Positions 45,269-53,941 of a stretch of 64,000 nucleotides of DNA are shown one piece after another. Numbering within the stretch: position 1 is the stretch's first letter; the number at the start of each line of letters is the position of its first letter. Under the pieces are notes generated by a model that saw only the letters and a program-made list of their open reading frames with translations, was not told where the DNA came from and made no database searches. The position numbers and the translations under genes were made by a program. Origin of the DNA: JAWKNZ01 sp041391425 (GTDB taxonomy: Bacteria > Bdellovibrionota_B > Oligoflexia > Oligoflexales > JAWKNZ01); NCBI GenBank assembly GCA_041391425.1, contig JAWKNZ010000014.1, positions 1 to 64,000 on the forward strand. The letters are read 5' to 3'.

Positions 45269-45745
45269 ATGTTTGGCTCGAGAAAAAACCAATTGGCCAA
45301 GCGTCGCTTGGGGAGGCCGCTTTCTTTTGAAGATCGCATGCTTGAAGATCAATTTGATGATTATTTTGGCCGGCATCTTCTTTCGTCATTTGAAGGATCG
45401 AGGTTGGATGGGATGAATTTTAATCCTGATATCGAGATGACAGAAAATCAAGGACAGTTGATGGTAACAGCTGAACTTCCCGGGATGGGACGAGAGGATG
45501 TCGATGTGCATTTAGAAAAGAATTGTTTGGTTATAGAAGGGAAAAAAAGTTTTGATGAAGAGCGGGATGAGGAGGGAAGGTATTATTCTGAAAGATCGTA
45601 TGGTTATTTTAAGAGAGAAATCCCCATTCCTTTCGAAGCGGATGAAGAACGAGTGTCTGCAAGGATGAAAGATGGTGTATTGTCAATAAAGCTAATAAAG
45701 CGTGAGAATTCTCAAGATGGAACTAGACGAATTGATATCCGTTGA
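45269..45745 (+). CDS. Small heat-shock protein, Hsp20 family
   Basis: A 158-residue ATP-independent holdase. The alpha-crystallin domain covers about residues 50-142: FNPDIEMTENQGQLMVTAEL, PGMGREDVDVHLEKNCLVIE, then the YYSERSYGYFKREIPIPFE and MKDGVLSIKL blocks of the class A type. A C-terminal RIDIR carries the I-x-I/V-type anchoring motif used in oligomerisation. A strong AGGAGA precedes the ATG. The gene is monocistronic and is followed by a terminator. Confidence 0.95.
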   Translation: MFGSRKNQLAKRRLGRPLSFEDRMLEDQFDDYFGRHLLSSFEGSRLDGMNFNPDIEMTENQGQLMVTAELPGMGREDVDVHLEKNCLVIEGKKSFDEERDEEGRYYSERSYGYFKREIPIPFEADEERVSARMKDGVLSIKLIKRENSQDGTRRIDIR

Positions 45746-45825
45746 TAGGGCTTTTAGAAAGGAGGGGGTACTCTTATCTGCTTACTATCAGAGATACTCT
45801 TAAATAGTTAGATGCTTAGCTTGAG

Positions 45826-45875
45826 GGAGAAAAATTACTCTTGTATTTCGAGTAGTTTTCTCCTTTTGTTGTTTT
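45826..45875 (+). terminator. Rho-independent terminator after hsp20
   Basis: GGAGAAAAATTACTC pairs with GAGTAGTTTTCTCC, one bulge, with a nine-base loop and a TTTTGTTGTTTT tail, 80 bases after the hsp20 stop. Confidence 0.85.
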
Positions 45876-46008
45876 GTTAGTAGCACATGTATTGAAAAGA
45901 CTTGACTAAGATTTTTTGCTATGCCGCGATTATACCCTTTATTTTAAGTAGATTACTATCACTTTTGCTTTTACTTAATGAACTGTGATGCTCGAAGGAG
46001 GTATTTAT

Positions 46009-47316
46009 ATGAGCTTTTTAAGCAAGCGTTATAGAGATCAAAAAGACATGAACAAAGGAAGACAAGCTGAAGATAGTAAGTCTGAAGCAGGAGTTAATGT
46101 TTTTTTGAGTCGAGCTTTGCATCATCTGGCAAATATTCAAGATGAGTTGCACATGTTTTACTGCTTGCCTAAGCGTGAGGTGAGGGTTCAGCTAGTATTA
46201 GATAGTAATGATAAAATGAAGGTTTTTGAAGGCTTTCGTGTTCAGCATAATAATGCATTGGGCCCTTATAAAGGCGGACTACGCTACCATCCTACAGCAA
46301 GTATGCAGCATTTTCGTACCATGGCCTCACTTATGACCTGGAAGTGTGCTTTGGTCGGGATACCTTTTGGAGGAGCAAAAGGTGGGATCGCTTGTGATCC
46401 TAAAGCCCTTACGGCAGAGGAGTTGGAGACTCTTACGAAAAAGTATGTGGAACAGATGATGCCTATTATCGGTCCTAAAATAGATGTGCCTGCACCAGAT
46501 ATGGGGACCAATGCTCAGGTAATGGCTTGGGTTTACGAGGAATATTCAAAAATGCACGGAGACGAGCCTGCGGTCGTTACGGGGAAACCTCTTGAGCTTT
46601 CCGGGTCGTTTGGTCGCGAGTCAGCAACGGGAAATGGGGTAGCGTACATAGCAAAGTGGGCTACCGAGGCATCGGAGCTAAGCCTTAGCAATGCAAAAAT
46701 TGTGATCCAAGGATTTGGTAATGTCGGACAGTTTGCAGCAAAAAAATTGGTGGAGCTTGGAGCACAAGTTGTTGCTATCAGTGATAGTAGCGGTGGGGTT
46801 TATAGCTCTTCAGGCTTGAATGTAGAAAAATTATTAGAATTTAAAAACTATGAAAAGGGCAGTTTGAATGAATGGGATGGTGAATGTGAGAAAATTACAA
46901 ACGAAGATTTAATGCAGCTAGAGTGTGATTTATTAGTGCCTGCAGCGTTGGGTAATGTGATTACAGATATAAATGCCAATGCTATCAAAGCAAAGATGAT
47001 AGTAGAGGGTGCGAATGATCCGATAAGTGCAGAGGCTCAAGATTTTCTTGAATCAAAAGGGGTTGTTATTATTCCTGATATATTAGCAAACGCAGGGGGT
47101 GTTCTCGTTAGCTATTTTGAATGGGCGCAAAATCTCCAACATTTTCAATGGAATGTTGAAAAAGTTGAGGAGAATTTTCGTGAAATGTTGAAAAAGGCTT
47201 GGAAAGAAACTGCAGAAAAACATAGAAGTTTAAAAGTTAACTACCGGACTGCCGCGTATTGTATTGCTTTAGAGCGGGTCCATAAGGCAAGTCAGTTGCG
47301 TGGATACCATGGTTGA
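46009..47316 (+). CDS. Glu/Leu/Phe/Val-type amino acid dehydrogenase
   Basis: NAD(P)-dependent oxidative deamination, most likely of glutamate. About 435 residues. Signature: GPYKGGLRYHP, catalytic-Lys block GIPFGGAKGGIACDP, PAPDMGTN, dinucleotide-binding GFGNVGQFAA, DLLVPAALGNVI and the VSYFEWAQN motif. ATG at 46009 is supported by AAGGAGG eight bases upstream; the in-frame start earlier has none. It is followed at once by repeat C, which may act as its terminator. Confidence 0.95.
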   Translation: MSFLSKRYRDQKDMNKGRQAEDSKSEAGVNVFLSRALHHLANIQDELHMFYCLPKREVRVQLVLDSNDKMKVFEGFRVQHNNALGPYKGGLRYHPTASMQHFRTMASLMTWKCALVGIPFGGAKGGIACDPKALTAEELETLTKKYVEQMMPIIGPKIDVPAPDMGTNAQVMAWVYEEYSKMHGDEPAVVTGKPLELSGSFGRESATGNGVAYIAKWATEASELSLSNAKIVIQGFGNVGQFAAKKLVELGAQVVAISDSSGGVYSSSGLNVEKLLEFKNYEKGSLNEWDGECEKITNEDLMQLECDLLVPAALGNVITDINANAIKAKMIVEGANDPISAEAQDFLESKGVVIIPDILANAGGVLVSYFEWAQNLQHFQWNVEKVEENFREMLKKAWKETAEKHRSLKVNYRTAAYCIALERVHKASQLRGYHG

Positions 47317-47317
47317 T

Positions 47318-47440
47318 TTAACGGGGGCAAAACCTATGATAGCTGCGTTGCTTTCGTCTCTGCGCTGCTCATGTACCCATATGTACACTGTGCTGCTCGT
47401 TCCTCTGCGTCTTGCTCTTCATAGGTTTTACTCCTGTTAA
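47318..47440. repeat. Repeat family C, copy 2
   Basis: About 123 bp with ends TTAACGGGGGCAAAACCTAT and ATAGGTTTTACTCCTGTTAA, 18 of 22 inverted matches. The body (TGCGCTGCTC...TGTGCTGCTC) surrounds CATGTACCCATATGTACA. Its terminal GCAAAACCTATSA matches copy 1, but the interior is unlike it. It begins one base after the dehydrogenase stop. Confidence 0.85.
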
Positions 47441-47634
47441 TAAGACGAGAGGATGAGTTTTAAACTCTATTCTCTCGATGTTTTTTGTGGGGTTTTATTA
47501 GAGCTCTATGTTAGCTAGCTTCCGGTGAGCTATCTTGCAGCTCAATGTATATCTGTTGGCTCTTATTTCTTGAAGTGAAGTCACAGTTGCCATTCCTGGT
47601 TGCGGTTTCACTTTAGCAATAGTTGGGATGTTCT

Positions 47635-47829
47635 TTATCTTTTTTTGGCTTTAAATCCATAAAGCTCGGCTAATGCTTTTTCGTCTTTGGCAATGATTGG
47701 CCTGGGTGGATACCAACTGGCTTGGCTGTCGAAGCTTTTTAATGGGTCACCTTCTCGCATTCTGCGAATAAGCTCTAAGTTATGTTTTTTTCTAAGATCT
47801 TTAGTGCTTTTAATTGGATTTTTTCCCAT
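47635..47829 (-). CDS. Small basic hypothetical protein
   Basis: A 64-residue protein (KKHNLELIRRMREGDP, LKSFDSQASWYPPRPIIA, EKALAELYGF) with a strong AGGAGGG eight bases before its ATG. It is lysine/arginine-rich and probably soluble. No family recognised. It might be a DNA- or ribosome-associated small protein, which is inference only. Confidence 0.65.
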   Translation of the reverse strand: MGKNPIKSTKDLRKKHNLELIRRMREGDPLKSFDSQASWYPPRPIIAKDEKALAELYGFKAKKR

Positions 47830-47982
47830 GCGCTTAACCCTCCTAAGACAAGAGGCCTATCGGAATGAAGTGGTAAAACTTTAATACTAATTTCATAAGA
47901 TTTCTGATTATTTATTTTATTTTAAATGCTTATCTTTATCATTTTATTGTTTATCTTAGGTTATTGAGAATGATATTTGTTA

Positions 47983-48654
47983 TCATATCCCCATTTCGAC
48001 ACCGCCTACCAGGCTTAAGGATTTTTCTTTTCCGTGGGTGCTCATCTCAAAGGTTTGCTCGTCATCTGCATCTTGATTGAGGGTTAGGTTACTAGCCCAG
48101 TTACCCCTCAGCTCAGCAATAAGTCCAATTCCAGGCGCGGTTGCGATTCCTAGTCCAATTGCAGCAAAGTTGCTGGTTTTTGCAAATTTTTGGATACGGG
48201 CTTGATTTGTTTCTTCTGCATATTGGGCATTAAGTTTTATCTTATAGTTTCCTTGAACAATTCTTCCGCCTTTGACATATAAAGCAAATCCTCCTAGGGG
48301 ATACCAACTCATCAACTCCAAGGAGAGCGCACCACTTTCAACAGAGTCAATATTTTTTCTTGATATGTTGCTATTTGGGATTGGAGTATCTTGTTCGTAG
48401 CCTAGCCCAAAGGCAACTGGCAGTGATTGGAAAGGATTGATATGTAAGGTTATTCCCAGACTTTGTCTTTTAAATTTGTAATTTTGACTGTCAAGGCTGT
48501 CTTGAGAAAGTTCACTGCCACTGGTGCCAGATAAGTTCAATCGACTTTGTCCCAAGCCACCAAAAACTTGGATATCGAAGAGGCAAAATGCATTTGAAGA
48601 GTATAGAAAAAACGACGAAGCAATGGCCACAGATTTGAAGAGCTTTTGTTTCAT
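47983..48654 (-). CDS. Outer-membrane beta-barrel-like protein
   Basis: A 223-residue exported protein. The signal peptide runs through ASSFFLYSSNAFC. The rest alternates hydrophobic and polar residues in strands with aromatic belts (FDIQVFGGLGQSRLNLSG, KRQSLGITLHINPF, FALYVKGGRIVQGNYKIKL, GLIAELRGNWASNLTL) and ends with SLVGGVEMGI, typical of an eight-strand barrel such as OmpA/OmpW-like families. Exact family not identified. AGAGG five bases before the ATG supports the start. Confidence 0.72.
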   Translation of the reverse strand: MKQKLFKSVAIASSFFLYSSNAFCLFDIQVFGGLGQSRLNLSGTSGSELSQDSLDSQNYKFKRQSLGITLHINPFQSLPVAFGLGYEQDTPIPNSNISRKNIDSVESGALSLELMSWYPLGGFALYVKGGRIVQGNYKIKLNAQYAEETNQARIQKFAKTSNFAAIGLGIATAPGIGLIAELRGNWASNLTLNQDADDEQTFEMSTHGKEKSLSLVGGVEMGI

Positions 48655-48860
48655 AGGTGCCTCTTTACAAGGTTTTCTTTAGCTTGAATAGGAAGCTATA
48701 TCTGATAGCATGGTCTTTATTTTTTGGGAAATTCTATTCCTGATTTTAATCTGTTTATTATTAACTTTACCATATGATTATATAACCTTAGCGAGGTCAA
48801 ATATGCCTATCACCTATGGCTAATCTTAAGGTGCATAAAAATTTTTGAAAATAAGGAAGT

Positions 48861-49322
48861 TTATAAATCTCTACGGCTTGGAATTAGCCAATTGGCGACT
48901 AAGATTGAAAAGCTAATTGTAAATGCAACAGCCAGGGCTGTATAGAGGTGTTCTTCGGCACTGCTACCATTTCGTAGCTTTAATGACTCTATAGCGTTGA
49001 GTATTGATAGGCCTGGAACAAGAAAAATTACTCCAGGGATAATAAAACTTTGGGAAGGGCTTTGGGTGCGGCGAGCAAGGAGCTGTGCTATTGTTGCTAC
49101 GACAAATGCAGTAGCAGCGACGCTAAATAGGTGTGAATATTCTTTTGACATGTAGCGGAACATAGAAGATGAAATTACACCAATAGACACTGCGTAGATT
49201 AGGTGTCTCCTTGGAGTGCGAAATAGAATTGCTAGACATAGAGATAACACGATTGAGAAAGTCATGAAAGCTATAATGTCAATTAGATATTGCATGTTTT
49301 TACACTTATAGTTAACGTTCAA
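48861..49322 (-). CDS. YjjB/ThrE_2-type (DUF3815-like) membrane subunit
   Basis: A 153-residue protein with four or five helices (DIIAFMTFSIVLSLCLAILF; SVAATAFVVATIAQLLAR; the FIIPGVIFLVPGLSILNAIE signature; ALAVAFTISFSILVANWLIP). The VPG(L/M)...A(I/M) pattern is shared with the second ThrE domain. In E. coli, YjjB pairs with the DUF1212 protein YjjP as a two-part exporter, and this gene follows such a partner with a TTGA overlap. The start could also be the ATG at 49295. Substrate (amino acid or dicarboxylate) unclear. Confidence 0.82.
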   Translation of the reverse strand: MNVNYKCKNMQYLIDIIAFMTFSIVLSLCLAILFRTPRRHLIYAVSIGVISSSMFRYMSKEYSHLFSVAATAFVVATIAQLLARRTQSPSQSFIIPGVIFLVPGLSILNAIESLKLRNGSSAEEHLYTALAVAFTISFSILVANWLIPSRRDL

Positions 49323-50082
49323 AAAATTTCTAGGAGCGCTGTAGCGACACCGATACCAAAGGAAATACGAGAGCCAATAATCAATACTTCGACAGTTTTG
49401 GCAGCTCCGGAAACTAGGTTTTTTTGTGCGATTTCATGTATGGCATTGAGAAGAACTAGGCCAGGGAGCAGGAGTATCACACCACCGGTTATAATTCTAT
49501 TTTCATTTATTCCTGATATATATTGAGCTAAGCATCCCGATATAAGTGCTGCCGCTAAGCTTGAGAGAAAATCCGCTAAGTATCTACGATTTTCTCCTGC
49601 TGATAGTTGTTTTTGTAGGGTAGCAATTAAAACTCCCAATGGGAAGGATATGAGAACTTCAAGCCTATTTCCCCCTAACATATAAATCAATGTAGAGCTG
49701 GCACCACCACCAGCTAATGCTGTTAACCAAGCAGGGTAGGAGCCGGACTTTCTTCTATGGCTTTTAGTGTTTTTAAAGCCTCTGATATTTCAGGTTTTTC
49801 GCTAAAAAATAGATCGACCGCATCGTTAATTTGCTGGATCTTGTCCAGATTTATCTGCCAATTTCTGACTCTAGACAGCGAAACAGACTGCTTGCCATTT
49901 TTTTTTACCATAATCGAAACCCCAGTTGGGAGGGCGAGGGATTCAACTTCGAAATTCCAAATACCACCTAACTTGGCGAGGAGGGATTCTAACCGGTTAG
50001 ACGAGCAGCCGGATTCGATCAATAGCTTTGAGCATTCAGATAGGAGTTGATTAAACTGTGTAAGTTCATCTTCTGAATCCAA
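49319..50082 (-). CDS. YjjP/ThrE N-terminal (DUF1212-like) exporter subunit, frameshifted
   Basis: Two adjacent frames make one DUF1212-like protein. The N-terminal half (49723-50082) ends at EESPAP; the second resumes in the -1 frame with YPAWLTALAGGGASSTLIYM, then the helices FLSSLAAALISGCLAQYIS and the IITGGVILLLPGLVLLNAIHE signature. The shift is near 49735-49745. Predicted inner-membrane exporter working with the downstream YjjB-like subunit. The first 90 residues form the cytosolic helical domain that precedes helix 1 in this family. It is read as real but with a sequence or assembly indel, or recent inactivation. Confidence 0.78.
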
Positions 50083-50201
50083 GAATGCACCCCAGCGAAT
50101 AAATGAGCAGAACGATATAAGTTGTTTAAATAGTTACCAGCAATAAATAGCCCTAGATATGGGATAAATGCTGTAGATAGATTATAGCCATTTTTTTATT
50201 T

Positions 50202-51466
50202 TTAGCCAATAAATTCACGTCCATACATATAAGGCTGCAAGGCTTTTGGTATTCGAATGCGTCCATCCTTAGTTTGATGGTTTTCGAGTAAAGGGATCAA
50301 TATTCTTGGACAGGCTATAGCAGTATTATTGAGTGTATAAGCCAAGTATTTTTGATTTGATGTGTCTTTGTAGCGTATGCCTAGGCGTCTGGCTTGGAAA
50401 TCGTAAAAAGTAGAGCAACTATGAGTTTCGCCATATGCTTTTCTGGATGGCATCCATGTTTCAATGTCGTGCTTTCTAACCTGCCCTTGACCAAGATCTC
50501 CTGTACAAACATAAACCACACGATATGGCAGCTCAAGCAATTGCAGTATTTCTTCGGCATTGCTTAGAAGCTCGTTATGGAGTTGTTCGGAAATATTCTT
50601 GTCCGCCGGGGCTAATATAACTTGCTCTATTTTTTGGAATTGGTGGACTCTGTATAGGCCTTTTGTGTCCTTTCCGTAGGTGCCGGCTTCTCTTCGGAAG
50701 CAAGTACTCTGTGCTAGTAGTTTTAGTGGCAGCTCTGCTTCTTGGAGGATTTCATCCGAATGGAAACTGCATAGAGGGACCTCTGAAGTACCGACTAGTG
50801 CCATTTTATCTTCTGGCACACAATAGGCTTGATCTCGGCCAAGGGGAAAATACCCGGTTCCTTCCATTGCAGATTCCAGAACTAGCACTGGAACAGACAT
50901 AGGTTTATAGCCTTTTTCTACGAGTAGGTCATAGGTTAATCTTAAAAGCGCCTGTTCTAAAAGGGCGCCATCACCCGTTAACACGTAGGAACGGCTACCA
51001 GAAAGTTTTACCCCCCTTTTAAAATCCATGAGGCAGTGTTTTTCACCTAACTCTATATGGTCTAAAGTTTTGAAATCAAAATTAGGCTTTTCTCCCCAAC
51101 ATTTAATTTCCAGATTGTCGTTATCATCTTTACCTATAGGCACATCCTCACGGGCGGGCTGGGGGACAAGAAGCAGCAATTGTTGGAGTTCTTGTTTATC
51201 CCGTTTTATCTGTAATGTGAGCGTTTCCATATGTTCTTTGAAGTCTGTCACTTGTTTTTTAAGGCTGCTCTCGCATCAGGGGTCGAGCTTGCTATCATTT
51301 TTGAAATGCGATTTCGCTCAGCTTGAAGGGTTTCAAGTTCGTGCTGTAGAGGTCTTATTTTGTTGTCTAACTCGATAATTTTATCGACATCGACTTTAAA
51401 ATTCTTATTTGCTGCAGCTTGTTTTACTAGTTCTGGATTTTCTCGAATGAAACCAATATCTAACAT
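50202..51466 (-). CDS. serS: Seryl-tRNA synthetase, frameshifted within its N-terminal arm
   Basis: A class II aminoacyl-tRNA synthetase charging tRNA-Ser; essential. The N-terminal coiled-coil arm (MLDIGFIRENPELVKQAAAN, then the helical LETLQAERNRISK) ends in this frame at TGA 51248. The rest, from VTDFKEHMETLTLQIKRDK on, follows in the -1 frame. Joined length is about 421 residues, the normal size. Motif 2 FRREAGTYGKDTKGLYRVHQ and motif 3 NTAIACPRILIPLLENHQ, plus the TSEVPL substrate loop, are intact. The shift lies at a T6 run (51255-51260) that reads A_AAA_AAC in the coding strand, in the correct phase for -1 slippage. Error, decay or recoding cannot be separated here. Confidence 0.9.
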
Positions 51467-51763
51467 AAATTTCTTTCAATCCCACATATATCGTTTGATC
51501 GTTTTAGCAGATTCAGATTTCTAGCCATGATAGATATCAGATATCCTACTTTGGCAAGGGGTGATTTGCTACGCTGTCCGGAACTATCATAGGAGTTTTC
51601 ATTGTTTTTTCAACTGGATTCTGAGTGGGTGCTTTTAGCTTATATGTCTATTTTTGATCCCTTAAGGATGTGGCGGTATTGGGGGTATAATTATGGAAAT
51701 TCTGAATTTGAGCATGAGTATAGCCTGATTGATTGAATGGCATAGCTTTAACATAGCTGGATA

Positions 51764-52078
51764 TTATCCAGCTATCGAGGATACTTCAACTTGTTGTTGT
51801 TTTCCGGCAGCGATGTCTTTCAGTATGCCGCGACAATATAAGTACTCAGAATTAGAAATAATATCGGATTCTGAGCCAACAAAATCGCTTGCTTTTATGC
51901 AAACCGTCCGCTCTTTAGAGCTTAAATCTGATATAGATTGATATTTACCTGAAGTTAAGAATATGTATGCAAACTTAACTGTAATCAGCCTTTGAAACTG
52001 TTTTCTTTGAAATTTCCAAGCTATATCTCCGCCGTCTACCACTACAATACCATCGGTTCTAAGGAAAGCTTTGAACAT
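51764..52078 (-). CDS. Hypothetical protein
   Basis: A 104-residue protein with a good GGGAGG eight bases before its ATG. It starts FKAFLRTDGIVVVDGGDIAW, contains RLITVKFAYIFLTSGKYQS and two cysteines, and ends KQQQVEVSSIAG. No signal peptide or membrane helix. No family recognised. Isolated between serS and the lipase. Confidence 0.6.
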   Translation of the reverse strand: MFKAFLRTDGIVVVDGGDIAWKFQRKQFQRLITVKFAYIFLTSGKYQSISDLSSKERTVCIKASDFVGSESDIISNSEYLYCRGILKDIAAGKQQQVEVSSIAG

Positions 52079-52348
52079 TTTGATGACCTCCCACTTCGGT
52101 TAACTTCTAAGTAGAGAGTTGCATATCTGATGCCGAAAATATATTTATAAAATTAAATGGTTATACTTAAAGGCGCGTTCAGAGATTCGATTTCTGTCTT
52201 AAATTTAGACATTTTTAGGCCTCTTGATCATATTTGTGTTTCTTCTTGTAATCTTAGATGAATTTAATGCCATAATTTTAGAAAATGGAGGTAGAGGCTA
52301 TAATGGTGAGAGGTGTTTGAATGGTTTTGTATCTGATATGAGGTCACT

Positions 52349-53218
52349 GTGGTTGAACAGTTAAAAAAATCTGATAGTACGTTGATGTCACCTGTGGATG
52401 GCCTTACTTTGACAATTCATAGTTGGGCTCCTTTTGAGGGCGACCCTGAGCAAATATTGGTTATCCATCCGGGGTTTGGTGATCATGCCCAACGCTATCT
52501 GAATCTAATTAATGGGCTAAATGATAATAAGACTCTATTTGTGGCAATCGACGCGAGAGGGCATGGAAAGTCTGAGGGGATTCGCGGGCATGCAAATTCT
52601 TTTTCTGATTTTTCGCAGGATTTGGATTGCTTGATAGACCATTTGCGAAGCCAGTATTCTTTGCTACCCGTGACTTTGTTTGGCCATTCAATGGGGGGAG
52701 CGGTGGTTTTGGATTATGTCCAGCGCGATGGAAGTCAGAACAAAATACATGTTTTGGTCGTAAGCGCACCTGCTTTAAAAATTAAATTAACTCCAGCTAA
52801 TTTACTAAAAAAAATTATTGGAGAAAACTTGGCGCGGTTTTTTCCTGATCTAATTATAGCTGCGAATTTAGATGCAGATGCCATAAGTAGTGATGAATCA
52901 GTGATTAATGACTATCTTGAGGATCCTTTGGTTCATGATAAAATCTCTTTGCGATTGGGATCGGAATTGCTTTCTATAGGTAAAAAGATCTTTCGTGACG
53001 CCGAAAAGATTAATCTTCCCGTATATTTAATGCATGGTACAGAAGATAAAATCGCCTTACCTTCGGGATCAGAAGAATTGTTTGTGAAAATTACTAGCGC
53101 GGAAAAAAAATTGAGCTTGTATCCTAAGCTTAGGCATGAATGTTTTAATGAAGTGCCAGCGGCAAGAAATGAAGTTTTGGCCCAGCTGAAATCATGGCTT
53201 GATACATATTGGAATTGA
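52349..53218 (+). CDS. Alpha/beta-hydrolase, monoacylglycerol lipase-like
   Basis: A 289-residue cytosolic serine hydrolase of the MGL/lysophospholipase type. Motifs: VIHPGFGDHAQRY (HG-type oxyanion region), DARGHGKSEG, nucleophile elbow GHSMGG (Ser about 113), Asp in GTEDKIALPSG (about 232) and His in LRHECFNE (about 263). GTG start at 52349 follows a GAGG. Length and order match the family; lipid substrate not fixed. It could recycle membrane lipids. Confidence 0.9.
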   Translation: MVEQLKKSDSTLMSPVDGLTLTIHSWAPFEGDPEQILVIHPGFGDHAQRYLNLINGLNDNKTLFVAIDARGHGKSEGIRGHANSFSDFSQDLDCLIDHLRSQYSLLPVTLFGHSMGGAVVLDYVQRDGSQNKIHVLVVSAPALKIKLTPANLLKKIIGENLARFFPDLIIAANLDADAISSDESVINDYLEDPLVHDKISLRLGSELLSIGKKIFRDAEKINLPVYLMHGTEDKIALPSGSEELFVKITSAEKKLSLYPKLRHECFNEVPAARNEVLAQLKSWLDTYWN

Positions 53219-53458
53219 AAGTTTTTGAAATTATTTATAGTTGCTACATGGATCTATCCATAAAATGCCCAGCTTTTTAACATGTACCCTCAATTTTTAT
53301 ACCACAAATCTAGATAGTTATAAAAAATTGGAGAATGTGCGTTTTTGAGGAGTTTTTTCCTTAAGTTTTTGATGCTTGCTACGATTCTTCTATATAGGCG
53401 GAAGGTTTTAATAATCTTTGGCCAGATGTTTTGCCAAAAACAAAAAAGGGAGATGGCC

Positions 53459-53872
53459 ATGAATATAGAAGAAAATTTGCCGTGTGCAAAAAAGATGGTG
53501 TTAATCGATGACGATCCTATTTATAGGGCGATTATGCTTAGAGCAGCAAAGAATGAAGGAATAGTGCTGCATGCCTATGACTCTCTCTTGTCCATTAGTA
53601 TTACAAGTAATATGGAAGATTATGATGCTGTTATAATTGATTATGATTTGGGTGAACTCACCGGTGTCGATATCGCTAGTTATTTATCTTCTGTCTTCGG
53701 GGATATTCCTATGGTGCTTGTTAGTTCGAGTTTGCGTGAGCAAAAAGATGGTGGGAAAAAATGGCCGAAGCATATCAAAAAGTTTGCATTAAAAACAGAA
53801 GGATATAGCCCGGTATTGGCAATGGCTAAGGAACTTGCGAGTACTTTGAATTACGACCAGCCTATGCAATGA
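53459..53872 (+). CDS. Single-domain response regulator
   Basis: About 138 residues and only a receiver domain. Acidic pocket LIDDDP, phospho-acceptor Asp in IIDYDLGELTG, Ser switch in LVSSSLRE, and conserved Lys in KFALKTEG. No output domain, so it works by binding partners. The ATG at 53459 has AGGGAG six bases upstream. It is immediately upstream of the disrupted hybrid kinase and is probably its cognate or signalling neighbour. Confidence 0.9.
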   Translation: MNIEENLPCAKKMVLIDDDPIYRAIMLRAAKNEGIVLHAYDSLLSISITSNMEDYDAVIIDYDLGELTGVDIASYLSSVFGDIPMVLVSSSLREQKDGGKKWPKHIKKFALKTEGYSPVLAMAKELASTLNYDQPMQ

Positions 53873-53941
53873 AATTCTTACTGTGTAATTAGGCGAGTTA
53901 TAGGAATAGGGAACATTCTTAAACAACGCGTAGGTGTGTGT

